Assembly (NCBI GenBank): GCA_964623055.1
Contig: CAZURK010000047.1
Coordinates: forward strand, 1-64,000
Source of the DNA: JADHUC01 sp964623055
Lineage (GTDB): Bacteria > Planctomycetota > Planctomycetia > Pirellulales > Pirellulaceae
Length of the DNA stretch: 64,000 nt
Reading direction: 5' to 3'
Position 1 is the first letter of the stretch. Each line of letters begins with the position of its first letter. The position numbers and the translations under genes are program-made. The notes beneath the pieces were generated by a model. It ran no database searches and had not been told where the DNA came from. It was given only the letters and a program-made list of their open reading frames with translations. Positions 26,929-35,864 of the stretch are shown here, in pieces.

Positions 26929-27390
26929 ATGAACGATGAATCTGATCAGAACCGTGCAGATGGTGAGCGTGACCATGACCTTGGGGAGGAAATGTCGCCA
27001 GAACTCGAACAAGCGGCCGAACAGGGAGACGAGGTGCTCCAGCCGGTCGAGACCTCTGAAGGCCCTGCAAGAAAGCCGAAGATGCCGCCTTCGCGTATCG
27101 CTTTCTTGGTGTTTGTGGTGGTCGCTGCCGTGGCGATCGTGGTGGAATTGAGTGCTCGACGGAACTTCACCCGCTCGGTGGAGACCCTCGAAAAAGCACT
27201 TGAGAAAGGGGGAAAAGATGGATCGGCGGTCTATCGAAAGGACCTCGATAAGCTCTTTTACGGTTCTCCGTCAAAACAGTATGACGAAAAGACGAGTACG
27301 GAGACGTTCACCTGGAGGGGCATTCGAGCGCATCGTCTCGAAGTGGAATACGGCGTAATGGAGTTCGTGAGCGGGTTCAAGACGCCTTAG
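26929..27390 (+). CDS. Hypothetical single-pass membrane protein
   Basis: This 153-residue protein has an acidic, charged N-terminus (residues 1-60, rich in Asp/Glu), one membrane helix (IAFLVFVVVAAVAIVVEL, about 62-79) and a C-terminal soluble domain of about 70 residues ending in YGVMEFVSGF. The orientation suggests a cytoplasmic acidic tail. AGGAG lies nine bases before ATG 26929. A longer frame from 26767 was rejected. I do not recognise a family. A terminator-like hairpin follows directly. Confidence 0.72.
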   Translation: MNDESDQNRADGERDHDLGEEMSPELEQAAEQGDEVLQPVETSEGPARKPKMPPSRIAFLVFVVVAAVAIVVELSARRNFTRSVETLEKALEKGGKDGSAVYRKDLDKLFYGSPSKQYDEKTSTETFTWRGIRAHRLEVEYGVMEFVSGFKTP

Positions 27391-27422
27391 CCGCGCTAAG
27401 CTCGCAGTGCTACGCGGCTTTT
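27389..27422 (+). terminator. Terminator-like hairpin between converging genes
   Basis: AGCCGCG (27389-27395) pairs with CGCGGCT (27413-27419) and is followed by TTTT on the plus strand. It begins within the last codon of the membrane-protein gene. The right arm overlaps the last codons of the converging SNF2 gene. Confidence 0.5.
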
Positions 27423-29221
27423 CGAATGGGGCCTTGGGGCGTGCGCAGGTCGAATAGCCCGAAGATTTCGTCTTGCGTCAAGCCTGTGTTGGTGGGCGGT
27501 GCGCCGCCGTGAGAGAAGATCAGATCGAATAGTTCCCGTTTCTCTTCCAGGATCTGGTTGATGCGTTCCTCGATGGTTTCGACCGTCAGCATCCTTGTCA
27601 CGGTCACTGATCCCACGACACCGATGCGGTGAGCGCGATTGATCGCCTGGTCCTCGACGGCAGGGTTCCACCAGCGGTCGAACAGGAAGACGTAACGGCA
27701 GAACTGCAGATTCAGTCCCACGCTGCCTGCCCCGTATGTCATCAGGATCACGTGTTTGGACGTGTCGTTTCTAAACCGGTCGATGACGGCGTCGCGATGT
27801 TTCGTCGGCACCTTTCCGTGGTATTCCAATGGACCGAAACGGCGCAGGCGGTCGCGCAGCTTTGCCAACGTGTGCACCCATTGGCTGAAAACGATCGCTT
27901 TCCGGCCACTGGCCGCGATCTCCTCCAAATCGGCTTCCAGGCGTTCCAGCTTGGCGCTGACGCCGGTCGCGGGGTCGAAATTGCAGATCTGTTTCAGCCG
28001 CAATACCAGCTCGAATACATGTTGAATCGTTATCTCCGCCCCCATGCCCTCAAGACGCAAGACACCATCACTTTCGGCAGTATCATAGGTCGCTCGCTGC
28101 TCGGGCGTCAGCTCCAACTCGGCATCGCGAACCAGCTTCGGCGGCATATCCTGCAGCACCAGGTCTTTCGTACGGCGAAGCATGTAGTCTCGTGTGGCTT
28201 TGGCCATTTGTCGCGGCCTCATCCCTGGTGAGAGGTACCCGCGTGAGAGAAAATCGAAGATGCCAACCAGATCGTCAGGGCTGTTTTCCACCGGTGTTCC
28301 GGTCAGGGCCCAACTGCGCGTCCGGGAGATCGACCGCACTGCCTGGCTGGTGGCGCTGGAACGATTTTTGATTCGCTGGGCTTCGTCCAACACGACCAAA
28401 TCAAACTGCAGACTGCGATCCGCAATGATGTCACGGTCGCGCAACAGCAGTTCATAGTTGGCGATCTTCACCGGGACCTGCACGCCGCGCCACTGCCACT
28501 CGCGACGCGTGCGGTCGCCTTCCACGATAGCAACAGGCACATCGGCAGCCCACATCGCGAACTCGCGCTGCCAGTTTGTGACCAATGGCTTGGGACAAAC
28601 CATCAACACACTGCGCAACTCCCCGGAACAGAGCAACAGCCGAATCGTGATAATGGCTTGCATCGTTTTTCCCAGCCCCATTTCGTCTGCCAGAATCGCC
28701 GAGTAACGAGGATACAAGAACGCGATGCCTTCGAGTTGATACGGAAACGGTTCGAAAGGGAACTCGAGCGAATTGGAGGTAACCAGTGATTCCAAGGACG
28801 GCTGCAATACATAGTACAGGCGGTCTTGGAGTTTGATGATGTCGTTCGGGGGAGCGATACGCGTGGGCTTCTTTTGTGACGGCTTCTTCTGGCTCGCGAC
28901 AGGTTGATCCTGTGCGGGCTTCGTCGTACCCCTCGCGCTCTCTGTCCACGCAGGCGACTCGGGGAAGGTAAAGCCCATGGCCTTAATCGGCGGAGTCCGG
29001 AGCCGGACTGGAACGACGCGCGGCTTGCTGAATTCAGTGACAGCGCGGCGCACAGATATCTTCGGCGGCCTGCTTATGGACGCTCCCCACCCGGTTGGAT
29101 AGACGTTAACCGGTACATCAAGATCCACGCTGTCGACAACGGGCTTCATCGAGGATGTGAAGGACGATCGGGCTTTCCCTGCTTCCGGTTTGCTCGAATG
29201 TTGATCGTGACTCCGCTCCAT
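27410..29221 (-). CDS. SNF2-family DEAD/DEAH helicase-like ATPase
   Basis: This 603-residue Snf2/Rad54-type DNA translocase has Walker A DEMGLGKT (Lys185), the Walker B/DEAQ box LDEAQRIKN (Asp279), ALTGTPVENSPDDL (motif III region) and the C-terminal helicase lobe with MTYGAGSVGLNLQFC and NRAHRIGVVGSV. The first 130 residues are low-complexity and basic. Such proteins move along or remodel DNA-protein complexes. GGAGA precedes the ATG. It lies 54 bp downstream of an unknown gene on the same strand, and the two are probably one unit. Confidence 0.93.
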   Translation of the reverse strand: MERSHDQHSSKPEAGKARSSFTSSMKPVVDSVDLDVPVNVYPTGWGASISRPPKISVRRAVTEFSKPRVVPVRLRTPPIKAMGFTFPESPAWTESARGTTKPAQDQPVASQKKPSQKKPTRIAPPNDIIKLQDRLYYVLQPSLESLVTSNSLEFPFEPFPYQLEGIAFLYPRYSAILADEMGLGKTMQAIITIRLLLCSGELRSVLMVCPKPLVTNWQREFAMWAADVPVAIVEGDRTRREWQWRGVQVPVKIANYELLLRDRDIIADRSLQFDLVVLDEAQRIKNRSSATSQAVRSISRTRSWALTGTPVENSPDDLVGIFDFLSRGYLSPGMRPRQMAKATRDYMLRRTKDLVLQDMPPKLVRDAELELTPEQRATYDTAESDGVLRLEGMGAEITIQHVFELVLRLKQICNFDPATGVSAKLERLEADLEEIAASGRKAIVFSQWVHTLAKLRDRLRRFGPLEYHGKVPTKHRDAVIDRFRNDTSKHVILMTYGAGSVGLNLQFCRYVFLFDRWWNPAVEDQAINRAHRIGVVGSVTVTRMLTVETIEERINQILEEKRELFDLIFSHGGAPPTNTGLTQDEIFGLFDLRTPQGPIRKAA

Positions 29222-29275
29222 TGCCCGTGTTCTCCGTTTCTAGGCCAATCGAACCTGGACGAGGTACTCGCTTCT

Positions 29276-29863
29276 TCATGTAGCGCTGGCGCGAGCCTCG
29301 TCAATCGCGTCGCGAATGCGGTCGAAAGGCTCGTTCAGATCGAATGTGGTTGCGTAGGGCTGCCATCGCGCGGCGATTTCGCGCTCGTCGTTCTCGTAGG
29401 CTTCCGCGACGGCCAATCGCTGTTCGCCGAGCGAGAAGCAGTGCAGTTTCGATAAGGCAGGGCTGCGAGGAACGCGATGAGCATCGTCCAGACGCAAGTG
29501 CAGGTCGGCTTCCGCCGGTTCGTCGTTTGTCGACTCTGACTTGATGACGTGAGCAACAGGTGAAGTCGAATATTGGCGAACGGCCAACACATGTTCGACG
29601 TCCGTGAACACCACAATCGGTCGAGCCTTGGCCTTCTCCAGCAGAGCCCTGCCAATCTGCTCACCGTACAGGAAAGGTTTCAGCGTCGGGCCGTAAAGCA
29701 CTTCCTGGGCGCGATTCGGCCGTACCGGGGCTGTACAATAGAATTCGAGCGGACGCGCCGCTAGGTTCAGTACCAGGTATCCGCCGAACAGCCCCTGCCC
29801 CTCGTGTTCGCATACCGTAAGGAAGCCGATTGCCGGTTGAGGTTTATGGCTGCTAGCTGGCAT
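29276..29863 (-). CDS. Hypothetical protein upstream of the SNF2 gene
   Basis: This 195-residue protein starts MPASSHKPQPAIGFLTV. It is soluble, with alternating strands and helices: GLFGGYLVLNLAARPLEF, LLEKAKARPIVVFTDVEH and DEREIAARWQPYATTFDL. No metal or catalytic motif stands out. AAGGAAG lies 13 bases before ATG 29863; a TTG at 29887 is in frame. Position suggests it works with the SNF2 ATPase 54 bp downstream, but this is inference from gene order only. The gap 29864-30216 holds no other gene. Confidence 0.7.
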   Translation of the reverse strand: MPASSHKPQPAIGFLTVCEHEGQGLFGGYLVLNLAARPLEFYCTAPVRPNRAQEVLYGPTLKPFLYGEQIGRALLEKAKARPIVVFTDVEHVLAVRQYSTSPVAHVIKSESTNDEPAEADLHLRLDDAHRVPRSPALSKLHCFSLGEQRLAVAEAYENDEREIAARWQPYATTFDLNEPFDRIRDAIDEARASAT

Positions 29864-30216
29864 CTTGTTGGTTGTTTCTTCCTTCAAACGACAAGTTGAT
29901 TACTAATGATTCGATATCGATCCGTCGCGTCAAAATGCACCACGCGGCTGAAGATGAATCGGGCATATCGAGTCCGCGACTTTAACAGCCGTGTCGTCTG
30001 CGCCGGCAGTTCGATAGTCTGCTAGCATAAATGGTAAGATGCGAAATTTACCAGCGACTCGACAAACCGCAGTCCGGCTGTCTATACTGGTGTTTGGCAC
30101 GGAACGCCTAAAGCCGATCCGCAGTGGTTTCTCGGCATGCAATAGTCAGGATGCAGTGATTTGACTCGGCGACAGGGATTTTATCCGGCCATCCGGTCGT
30201 AGGAGAGTGTTTGCTC

Positions 30217-30690
30217 ATGTCAATCGACCCTCATCAGCTCGCTTCTTTGTTTCACCTCGACGTTACACCCGAGGCTGGTTCCCGGGGTGGTGAGTCGGGG
30301 GGCAACGTGGCTGAGCTGTTCGTCGATTTGCTGCAACAACTCGTGATCGGACAGGAACGGCACAACAACCTGCTGGAAGAGTTGGTAAAGCAGAACAATG
30401 CGACCCAAAAGCAGCGAGCATCCGAATTGGGCCAGTGGAAGGAAGCGAATCCGGGGCTGGCCCGGCGATGCCGGACTGCGGCCGAAACGCTGAGCCGGGT
30501 CCAGAACGAGTTTCTCCACAATCTGACGGACGACGTTACGGACAACGAAGACTGCCTCCTGGACGGCGAATTTGCCTTGAACGAATTTGTCGACCGCTAC
30601 GGTCCACGCCTGGCGCATTTGAACGGAGTGCTCCAAGTTCTCTCTCAATTGAGCACTACGGCCGATACCACCAACGCGCCGCAACAGTAG
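30217..30690 (+). CDS. Hypothetical coiled-coil-like protein upstream of an AAA ATPase
   Basis: This 157-residue acidic, mostly helical protein has ELFVDLLQQLVIGQERHNNLL as a likely coiled-coil segment (about 34-65). RCRTAAETLSRVQNEFLH follows. It has no signal peptide and no known family. AGGAG lies 11 bases before ATG 30217 and five bases before an in-frame TTG at 30211, so either may be used. The AAA ATPase gene follows on the same strand after 151 bp that contain an inverted repeat. Confidence 0.68.
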   Translation: MSIDPHQLASLFHLDVTPEAGSRGGESGGNVAELFVDLLQQLVIGQERHNNLLEELVKQNNATQKQRASELGQWKEANPGLARRCRTAAETLSRVQNEFLHNLTDDVTDNEDCLLDGEFALNEFVDRYGPRLAHLNGVLQVLSQLSTTADTTNAPQQ

Positions 30691-30788
30691 CGATGAATGT
30701 GCCGGTAGTACCGGTTTTGTCGCCCTTCTTCTCAGGTGACAAATAGGGGGCCGCGTCATTTGACCCTCACGCGGTCTGGACGTAGATT

Positions 30789-30832
30789 TTTCGTGAACTC
30801 GTTGTTTTCTTCCTTTTCAACGTTTCACGAAA
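30789..30832. repeat. Imperfect inverted repeat upstream of the AAA ATPase
   Basis: TTTCGTGAACTCGTTG (30789-30804) pairs with CAACGTTTCACGAAA (30818-30832) with one bulge around a pyrimidine-rich loop. It ends nine bases before the ATG at 30842, so in RNA it would crowd the ribosome site. No clear Shine-Dalgarno sequence is seen there. Confidence 0.55.
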
Positions 30833-30841
30833 TCGGGCGCC

Positions 30842-32257
30842 ATGTCTCAGTTGCCATCCAGCGACAAATCCAGCGGTCACGAAGCCAATTTGGACGTCCT
30901 TGTTAGTCGTGTGAACCGAATGGTGGCGGACGCGACCGGCACACGAACCGCGTCCAACGACGCGCCAAGCCGGATCAGCGAAGGCCCGAGTATCGACGAT
31001 GCTTTCGTGCCCCGCGAGCCGACTACGCTGCGAGCAGCAGGCATGAGCGAAGCCGAACTCGAGGCGCTGATCTTAAAACTGTTGTTGGCTCGCAACGACA
31101 TGGCTGGGCGCCATGTGGCTGACCACATCAGATTTCCGTTTATGCTGGTCGAGCAGACGATGCGGCAGATGAAGGACGATCAATTGGTCGTCTACCGATC
31201 CTCGGCCCCAATGAACGACTACATCTATCAGTTGACGGACGTCGGTCGGGAACGAGCGAAACGGTTTACCGAGCATTGCACGTACTTCGGTTCAGTGCCC
31301 GTTTCCCTACGCGACTACATCTCCAGCGTCCAGATCCAATCGCTTACCACGCAGTATCCGACCCATGAGGATTTGGGACGCGCCTTCGCAGATCTAATGG
31401 TACCGCCGAGGATGCTCACTCGATTGGGCCCGGCGGTCAACTCGGGACGCGGCATGTTCCTGTACGGCTTTCCGGGTAACGGCAAGACGAGTATTGCCGA
31501 GCGCGTGACAAAGGCATTCGGCGAGCACATTTGGGTGCCGCGCGCGCTAGGCGTAGATGGCGAGATCATTCGGTTGTTCGATCCGTTGAATCACGAAGAG
31601 ACGCCTTTGGAGCGTACCACGGCTTTGTACAACAAGTCGCGGATCGACAGACGTTGGGTTCGGATCAAGCGTCCCACGATTGTGGCTGGTGGCGAACTGA
31701 CGATGGAAAACTTGGAGGTGTCGCTGAATACTTCGACCGGAATCAGCGAAGCGCCGCTTCAACTGAAGAGCAACTGCGGCACGCTCGTAATCGACGACTT
31801 CGGTCGCCAGCGTATCAGCATCGACCAATTGCTGAACCGGTGGATCGTGCCGCTGGAGAAGCGTCACGATTTCCTGAATCTGCCAAACGGGAAGAAGATC
31901 GAGGTGCCGTTCGATCAGTTGGTTATTTTCGCCACCAACCTGGAACCGAGGGACTTGGTCGACGAGGCGTTCTTACGCCGCATCCCGTACAAGATCGAGA
32001 TCACGGATCCCGACGAAACGGAATTTCGGCAACTGTTCCAGGTCATGTGCAAACAGCTCGAGATCTCCTACGATTCGCAGGCGGTCGACTATCTGATCGA
32101 GAAGCATTACCAGAGCGAAGGGCGACCGTTTCGCTATTGCCAGCCTCGTGACCTGCTCTTGCAGGTTCGCAATCACTGCCTGTATCACGCCGTACCGGTG
32201 GAATTGAAACCGGAGTACTTCGATGTGGCCGTAGACACGTATTTCGCAGTGATGTGA
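30842..32257 (+). CDS. AAA-type ATPase with N-terminal winged-helix-like region
   Basis: This 471-residue cytoplasmic protein has a Ser/Asp-rich N-terminus and a small helical DNA- or protein-binding-like region (about 60-140). The ATPase domain follows with Walker A GFPGNGKTS (209-217), Walker B TLVIDDFGRQ (Asp318, Asp319), sensor 1 VIFATNLEPRDLVDEAF and an arginine pair in FLRRIPYK. I recall that ATPases of this layout occur near type IV/Flp pilus genes in several phyla, but no pilus gene is here. It is followed by dcd on the opposite strand. Confidence 0.85.
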   Translation: MSQLPSSDKSSGHEANLDVLVSRVNRMVADATGTRTASNDAPSRISEGPSIDDAFVPREPTTLRAAGMSEAELEALILKLLLARNDMAGRHVADHIRFPFMLVEQTMRQMKDDQLVVYRSSAPMNDYIYQLTDVGRERAKRFTEHCTYFGSVPVSLRDYISSVQIQSLTTQYPTHEDLGRAFADLMVPPRMLTRLGPAVNSGRGMFLYGFPGNGKTSIAERVTKAFGEHIWVPRALGVDGEIIRLFDPLNHEETPLERTTALYNKSRIDRRWVRIKRPTIVAGGELTMENLEVSLNTSTGISEAPLQLKSNCGTLVIDDFGRQRISIDQLLNRWIVPLEKRHDFLNLPNGKKIEVPFDQLVIFATNLEPRDLVDEAFLRRIPYKIEITDPDETEFRQLFQVMCKQLEISYDSQAVDYLIEKHYQSEGRPFRYCQPRDLLLQVRNHCLYHAVPVELKPEYFDVAVDTYFAVM

Positions 32258-32361
32258 TCGTCGTGGGTAGTTGGACGGCGCTGCTCTGGCGTTTGAAGTG
32301 GCGATGTCCAAATAGCCTGGCCGAACTCCGCGACTCGTCGAGCGTGGGCGAAACTGAGGTC

Positions 32362-32976
32362 TTAGTCTTCAGCGTTCTGGTCTTCTTCCTCGTCGTCCCC
32401 GCCGGACCGTTCTCCCCCAAAACTCAACCTCAGTTGTGGGTCCTCTCGTTCTGCGTCCGGGTTCAACTCCTTGTACAGGAGGCTCGGCTGAATGTCGCGG
32501 TTGTTCTGGTATTTGTCGCTGCAATACTCGACGATACTACCCTCGATCTGGTGGTAGAAGATCTGGCAGATGGGAACGTGGGGATAGATGCGAACGGGCT
32601 GTACAGCGAAAATCTCCAGGGTCCAATAGCCGCAGAAGCCGACATCGCCGAAACCGGCCGTGACGTGGACGAACAGCCCGAGCCGGCCGACCGACGAACG
32701 TCCCTCGATCATGGGTACCAGACCGTGGGTCTCGGTGCGTTCCACTGTCCGGCCCAGGTACAGTTGGCTGGGATTCAGGACCAGCCCGTCTTCCGGAATG
32801 ACCAGCCGGCGAACGCGATTAGGCTGTTTCATGTCCAACACGACTTCTTCATACGTGAGAAGCTCGCTGTGCAACGTCAAGTTGTAGCTGTTCGGGTTCA
32901 GTTTTGCCTCGTCGAAGGGCTCGATGATGATTCTCGTGCCCAGATTCTGGCGGATTTCCTGGCCGGATAGTATCAT
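32362..32976 (-). CDS. dcd: dCTP deaminase
   Basis: This 204-residue enzyme deaminates dCTP to dUTP for thymidylate synthesis. The family block EGRSSVGRLGLFVH (91-104) and HVTAGFGDVGFCGYWTLEI, with the catalytic Glu121, are present. A trimeric dUTPase-like fold is expected. The last 25 residues are an acidic tail (GGDDEEEDQNAED) beyond the usual end of the family. I cannot tell mono- from bifunctional deaminase/dUTPase types. It is divergent from the DUF309 gene. Confidence 0.95.
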   Translation of the reverse strand: MILSGQEIRQNLGTRIIIEPFDEAKLNPNSYNLTLHSELLTYEEVVLDMKQPNRVRRLVIPEDGLVLNPSQLYLGRTVERTETHGLVPMIEGRSSVGRLGLFVHVTAGFGDVGFCGYWTLEIFAVQPVRIYPHVPICQIFYHQIEGSIVEYCSDKYQNNRDIQPSLLYKELNPDAEREDPQLRLSFGGERSGGDDEEEDQNAED

Positions 32977-33123
32977 GTCGCTTGACTCGCCTCGGTAAGT
33001 CCTACTATCTAACGCGGCAATTGTGCCGGACGTGTCGTACCGATGTCAAGTGTCTGCCCCATCGTGTTTCGTACGGTGGATGGGCCGTTACGTGCTTGGG
33101 CAGGCACGAGTGAAAGGCAGCAC

Positions 33124-33510
33124 GTGGAAAGCGAATCATACGATCCTCGGTATCTGGAAGGCATCCGCCGGTTCAACGCCCGCGAGTTCTTCGAGGCGCA
33201 CGAGGTGTGGGAGGAGCTTTGGCGAGATTGCCAGGACTCCGACCGCCGTTTCTATCAGGGACTGATCCAGGTTGCCGTCTGCCTGCATCATTTTGGCAAC
33301 GGCAATACGCTCGGCGCAAGAAAACTGTATCACAGTAGCTGCGCCTACCTGCAACAGTACGGAGCCGAATACCAAGGATTGGGCATCGAGGGTCTGCTAG
33401 CCGACCTCGAAAGATGCTGTTCGGGGATTCTGGAGGGAAAGGACTACCCGGAGGTCAAGATCGACCCAACGCTGATTCCAAAAATCCATCTAACCCCCGC
33501 TGTTGGGTGA
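33124..33510 (+). CDS. DUF309 family protein
   Basis: This small helical protein has the DUF309 signature FNAREFFEAHEVWEELW followed by FYQGLIQVAVCLHHF. I chose GTG 33124 (128 residues) because it has AAAGG six bases upstream and gives the usual family start shortly before YDPRYLEGI. An upstream in-frame ATG at 33043 would add 27 residues with no family resemblance. Function is unknown; the conserved His/Glu residues suggest a metal or small-ligand site. Confidence 0.82.
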   Translation: MESESYDPRYLEGIRRFNAREFFEAHEVWEELWRDCQDSDRRFYQGLIQVAVCLHHFGNGNTLGARKLYHSSCAYLQQYGAEYQGLGIEGLLADLERCCSGILEGKDYPEVKIDPTLIPKIHLTPAVG

Positions 33511-33754
33511 CCGACTGGCGAATACACTCGTTGCGACCTGCAAAACCCCTTTCTCTTGAGGCAAACGGAAAGGAAGGCCAGTGGCCGGGCGATATAAGCA
33601 AGTGGCCGGGCAGGACCCCAACTTGTGCTCTGATGTACGTCTTTTTCTTGCGATCACAGGTAGTTCAGGTTACCATTAATGTCTTAGAATGGAACTTATT
33701 GCGTTCGAAGGGGTCTTGAGGCTGTCAACTGAATTAACATGGGGGTATACGTTC

Positions 33755-35467
33755 ATGGCCAGGAAGTTGCTGTTCGGAGGAGTCCTGTTGACGCTCTTCG
33801 GGCTGGCCGTCTCGACGACTCGGGCACAGGACAGTCTGTTGCTGGAATTGTACGGTCAGGGTGTGCATGCTTATTATTCCGGCGAATATGACCGGGCTCA
33901 CGAGTTGCTGACGATGGCAGTCGACCAAGGCAGTCATGATCCTCGCTGCTACTACTTCCGTGGATTCGCCTGTGCCAAACTTGGCCGGCCCGATGAGGCG
34001 GAAGCCGACTTCAAACAGGGGGCCGAGCTTGAGGCAAAGGGAGCGGCTGTCCAAATCAACGTTGGCGCGGCGCTCCAGCGGATTCAAGGCGAAACGCGTC
34101 TGCAGTTGGAACGCCAGCGATACACCGCGAAACTGGCCGTTCGGTTGCAGGAAGCGAAAGAGCGTGAGGAGAAATACGAGCAGTCCAAGACCGATGAAGC
34201 GAGGGTTCTGCGCGGCGCTGACCAACCGGCACCGGGCGACGTAAACGTACCCGAGGCGATGGGCTCCGATCCAACCGACCCATTTGGCGCGGGCGGTGCC
34301 ACCGAGCCACCGCCTACGGAGCCTCCGGCCGAGCCAATGGAACCCGCGGTGACTGAACCTGCCGTCGACGGGGCGCCCGACCCGTTCACCCAACCGGCCG
34401 AGCCGGACGCAGGTGCGGGCGCTGACCCGTTTGCTGATCCGACCACCCCCGTCGTCCCGCCAACTTCCGATCCAGGCGAACCAGCCGCTCCAGCAGACTC
34501 CGATCCGTTTGGTGCGCCGACCGAACCTGCGGCCCCGGCTGCCGGCGCCGATCCATTCGGTGGAATGCCTGCCGATCCGGCTGCCCCCGCCGCTGGTGCT
34601 GATCCCTTCGGTGCTCCGGCTGACCCCGGTGCGCCCGCCGCCGTCGATCCCCTTGGTGCGCCTGCCGATCCCGCAGCGCCGGCTGCCGGCGCAGACCCAT
34701 TTGGCGCTCCCGCGACGCCGGCCGCTCCTGCTGCCGGTGCCGATCCATTCGGAGGGATGCCCGCCGATCCGGCTGCCCCCGCCGCTGGTGCTGATCCCTT
34801 CGGTGCCCCGGCTGACCCCGGTGCGCCCGCCGCCATCGACCCCCTAGGCACGCCTGCCAAACCCGCGGCCCCAGCCGCTGGTGCAGATCCATTTGGCGCT
34901 CCCCCGACGCCGGCCGCTCCGGCCGCTGGCGCCGATCCATTCGGAGGGATGCCCGCCGAACCGGCTGCCCCCGCCGCTGGTGCTGATCCCTTCGGTGCCC
35001 CGGCTGACCCCGGTGCGCCCGCCGCCATCGACCCCCTAGGCACGCCTGCCAAACCCGCGGCCCCAGCCGCTGGTGCAGATCCATTTGGCGCTCCCGCGAC
35101 GCCGGCCGCTCCGGCTGCTGGCGCAGACCCCTTTGGCGCTCCCGCCAAGCCAGCCACCCCCGCCGCTGGTGCGGATCCATTTGGTGCCCCTGCTAAGCCG
35201 GCTGCGCCTGCCGCCGATCCACTAGGGACTCCGGCCAAGCCAGCCACGCCCGCTGCTGGCGCTGATCCGTTTGGCGCGCCTGCCAAGCCTGCAGCCGCAC
35301 CGGCTGCGGGTGCAGATCCGTTCGGTGCACCGGCAAAGGAGGCTCCAAAGGTCAACGACAACGATCTCCTAGGCGGGGCGGATCCATTCGGCGCCCCTGC
35401 CAAGCCTGCTGCGGCCAAACCCGCCGACAAAGACGTAGATCCATTTGCCGATGATCCCAACGACTAG
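33755..35467 (+). CDS. Exported TPR protein with long Pro/Ala/Gly repeat region
   Basis: This 570-residue protein has a signal peptide ending TRA, TPR-like helices (residues about 28-95: GVHAYYSGEYDRAHELL, RPDEAEADFKQGAELE) and a helical linker. From about residue 170 to the end it consists of Pro/Ala-rich repeats of the unit ADPFGAPAxPAAPAAG, 15-17 residues long. Four units form a 64-residue block present three times (residues about 269-460). Such a tail is disordered and might span an envelope layer or bind partners through its many DPFG turns. ATG 33755 has GGGGG upstream and begins the signal peptide. Confidence 0.85.
   Translation: MARKLLFGGVLLTLFGLAVSTTRAQDSLLLELYGQGVHAYYSGEYDRAHELLTMAVDQGSHDPRCYYFRGFACAKLGRPDEAEADFKQGAELEAKGAAVQINVGAALQRIQGETRLQLERQRYTAKLAVRLQEAKEREEKYEQSKTDEARVLRGADQPAPGDVNVPEAMGSDPTDPFGAGGATEPPPTEPPAEPMEPAVTEPAVDGAPDPFTQPAEPDAGAGADPFADPTTPVVPPTSDPGEPAAPADSDPFGAPTEPAAPAAGADPFGGMPADPAAPAAGADPFGAPADPGAPAAVDPLGAPADPAAPAAGADPFGAPATPAAPAAGADPFGGMPADPAAPAAGADPFGAPADPGAPAAIDPLGTPAKPAAPAAGADPFGAPPTPAAPAAGADPFGGMPAEPAAPAAGADPFGAPADPGAPAAIDPLGTPAKPAAPAAGADPFGAPATPAAPAAGADPFGAPAKPATPAAGADPFGAPAKPAAPAADPLGTPAKPATPAAGADPFGAPAKPAAAPAAGADPFGAPAKEAPKVNDNDLLGGADPFGAPAKPAAAKPADKDVDPFADDPND
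34559..35134 (+). repeat. Three tandem 192-bp repeats within a coding region
   Basis: Copies start at 34559, 34751 and 34943, each exactly 192 bp (64 codons) and each beginning at the GGMPA(D/E)P codons. The second and third are nearly identical at the DNA level, indicating recent duplication. Each holds four DPFG/DPLG sub-units. Confidence 0.9.
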
Positions 35468-35472
35468 AGACT

Positions 35473-35565
35473 GGGGTCAGGTCTTGACTTGTAACTTAAG
35501 CAAGTAACGTTTTGGTGATGCCTACTCTCTGGCGAGGCTTAAGTTACAAGTCAAGACGTGACCCC
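35473..35565. repeat. 29-bp inverted repeat (GGGGTCAGGTCTTGACTT type)
   Basis: Arms 35473-35501 and 35537-35565 match at 28 of 29 positions around 35 bases. The end GGGGTCAGGTCTTGACTT is one I recall from dispersed elements linked to REP-type transposases in many bacteria (memory, not checked). It lies between converging genes. Confidence 0.87.
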
Positions 35566-35572
35566 CTCCTGA

Positions 35573-35854
35573 TCATTTCTGCTTTTGGGCCCAGGTGATG
35601 AATTTCTTGATCTCGGGGTGCGCCGAGAGTGAATCGAGCGAGTTGTAGTGGCGGCCCAGCTCTTTCTCGTCGGGAATCAGGTGGTGGATGGCTTTGTGGC
35701 AATCTGGGCACACGTCAATCGTCTGGGCCATCTGTTCGCGAGTGTAACGTTTCTTGAACCACCTGTTGCTGTGGCAGGTGCGCGGAATCAAGTGGTGTTC
35801 CGTGGTGCCCCGTTTGACGACGCGACCGCAGAGTTGGCATTCGAGACGGCTCAC
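35573..35854 (-). CDS. Small HNH-like zinc-binding protein
   Basis: This 93-residue protein begins with GTG 35854, which has AGGA eight bases upstream. CQLC (near residue 6), EHHLIP, CPDCH and IHHLIP form the two Cys pairs and His residues of an HNH/treble-clef nuclease fold. The catalytic His would be in TEHHLIPR. It may be a small nuclease or an inactive zinc-binding module. The gene starts 10 bp after the aminotransferase stop, so it is probably co-transcribed with it. A longer frame from 35926 overlaps that gene and was rejected. Confidence 0.75.
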   Translation of the reverse strand: MSRLECQLCGRVVKRGTTEHHLIPRTCHSNRWFKKRYTREQMAQTIDVCPDCHKAIHHLIPDEKELGRHYNSLDSLSAHPEIKKFITWAQKQK

Positions 35855-35864
35855 GGTATAGTCC

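Noticed and set aside
34084..35460. 458-codon open frame antisense to the Pro/Ala repeat gene
   Set aside because: It mirrors the repeat (Gly/Ser/Ala-rich), has no ribosome site, and is open only because GC-rich repeats lack stops on both strands.
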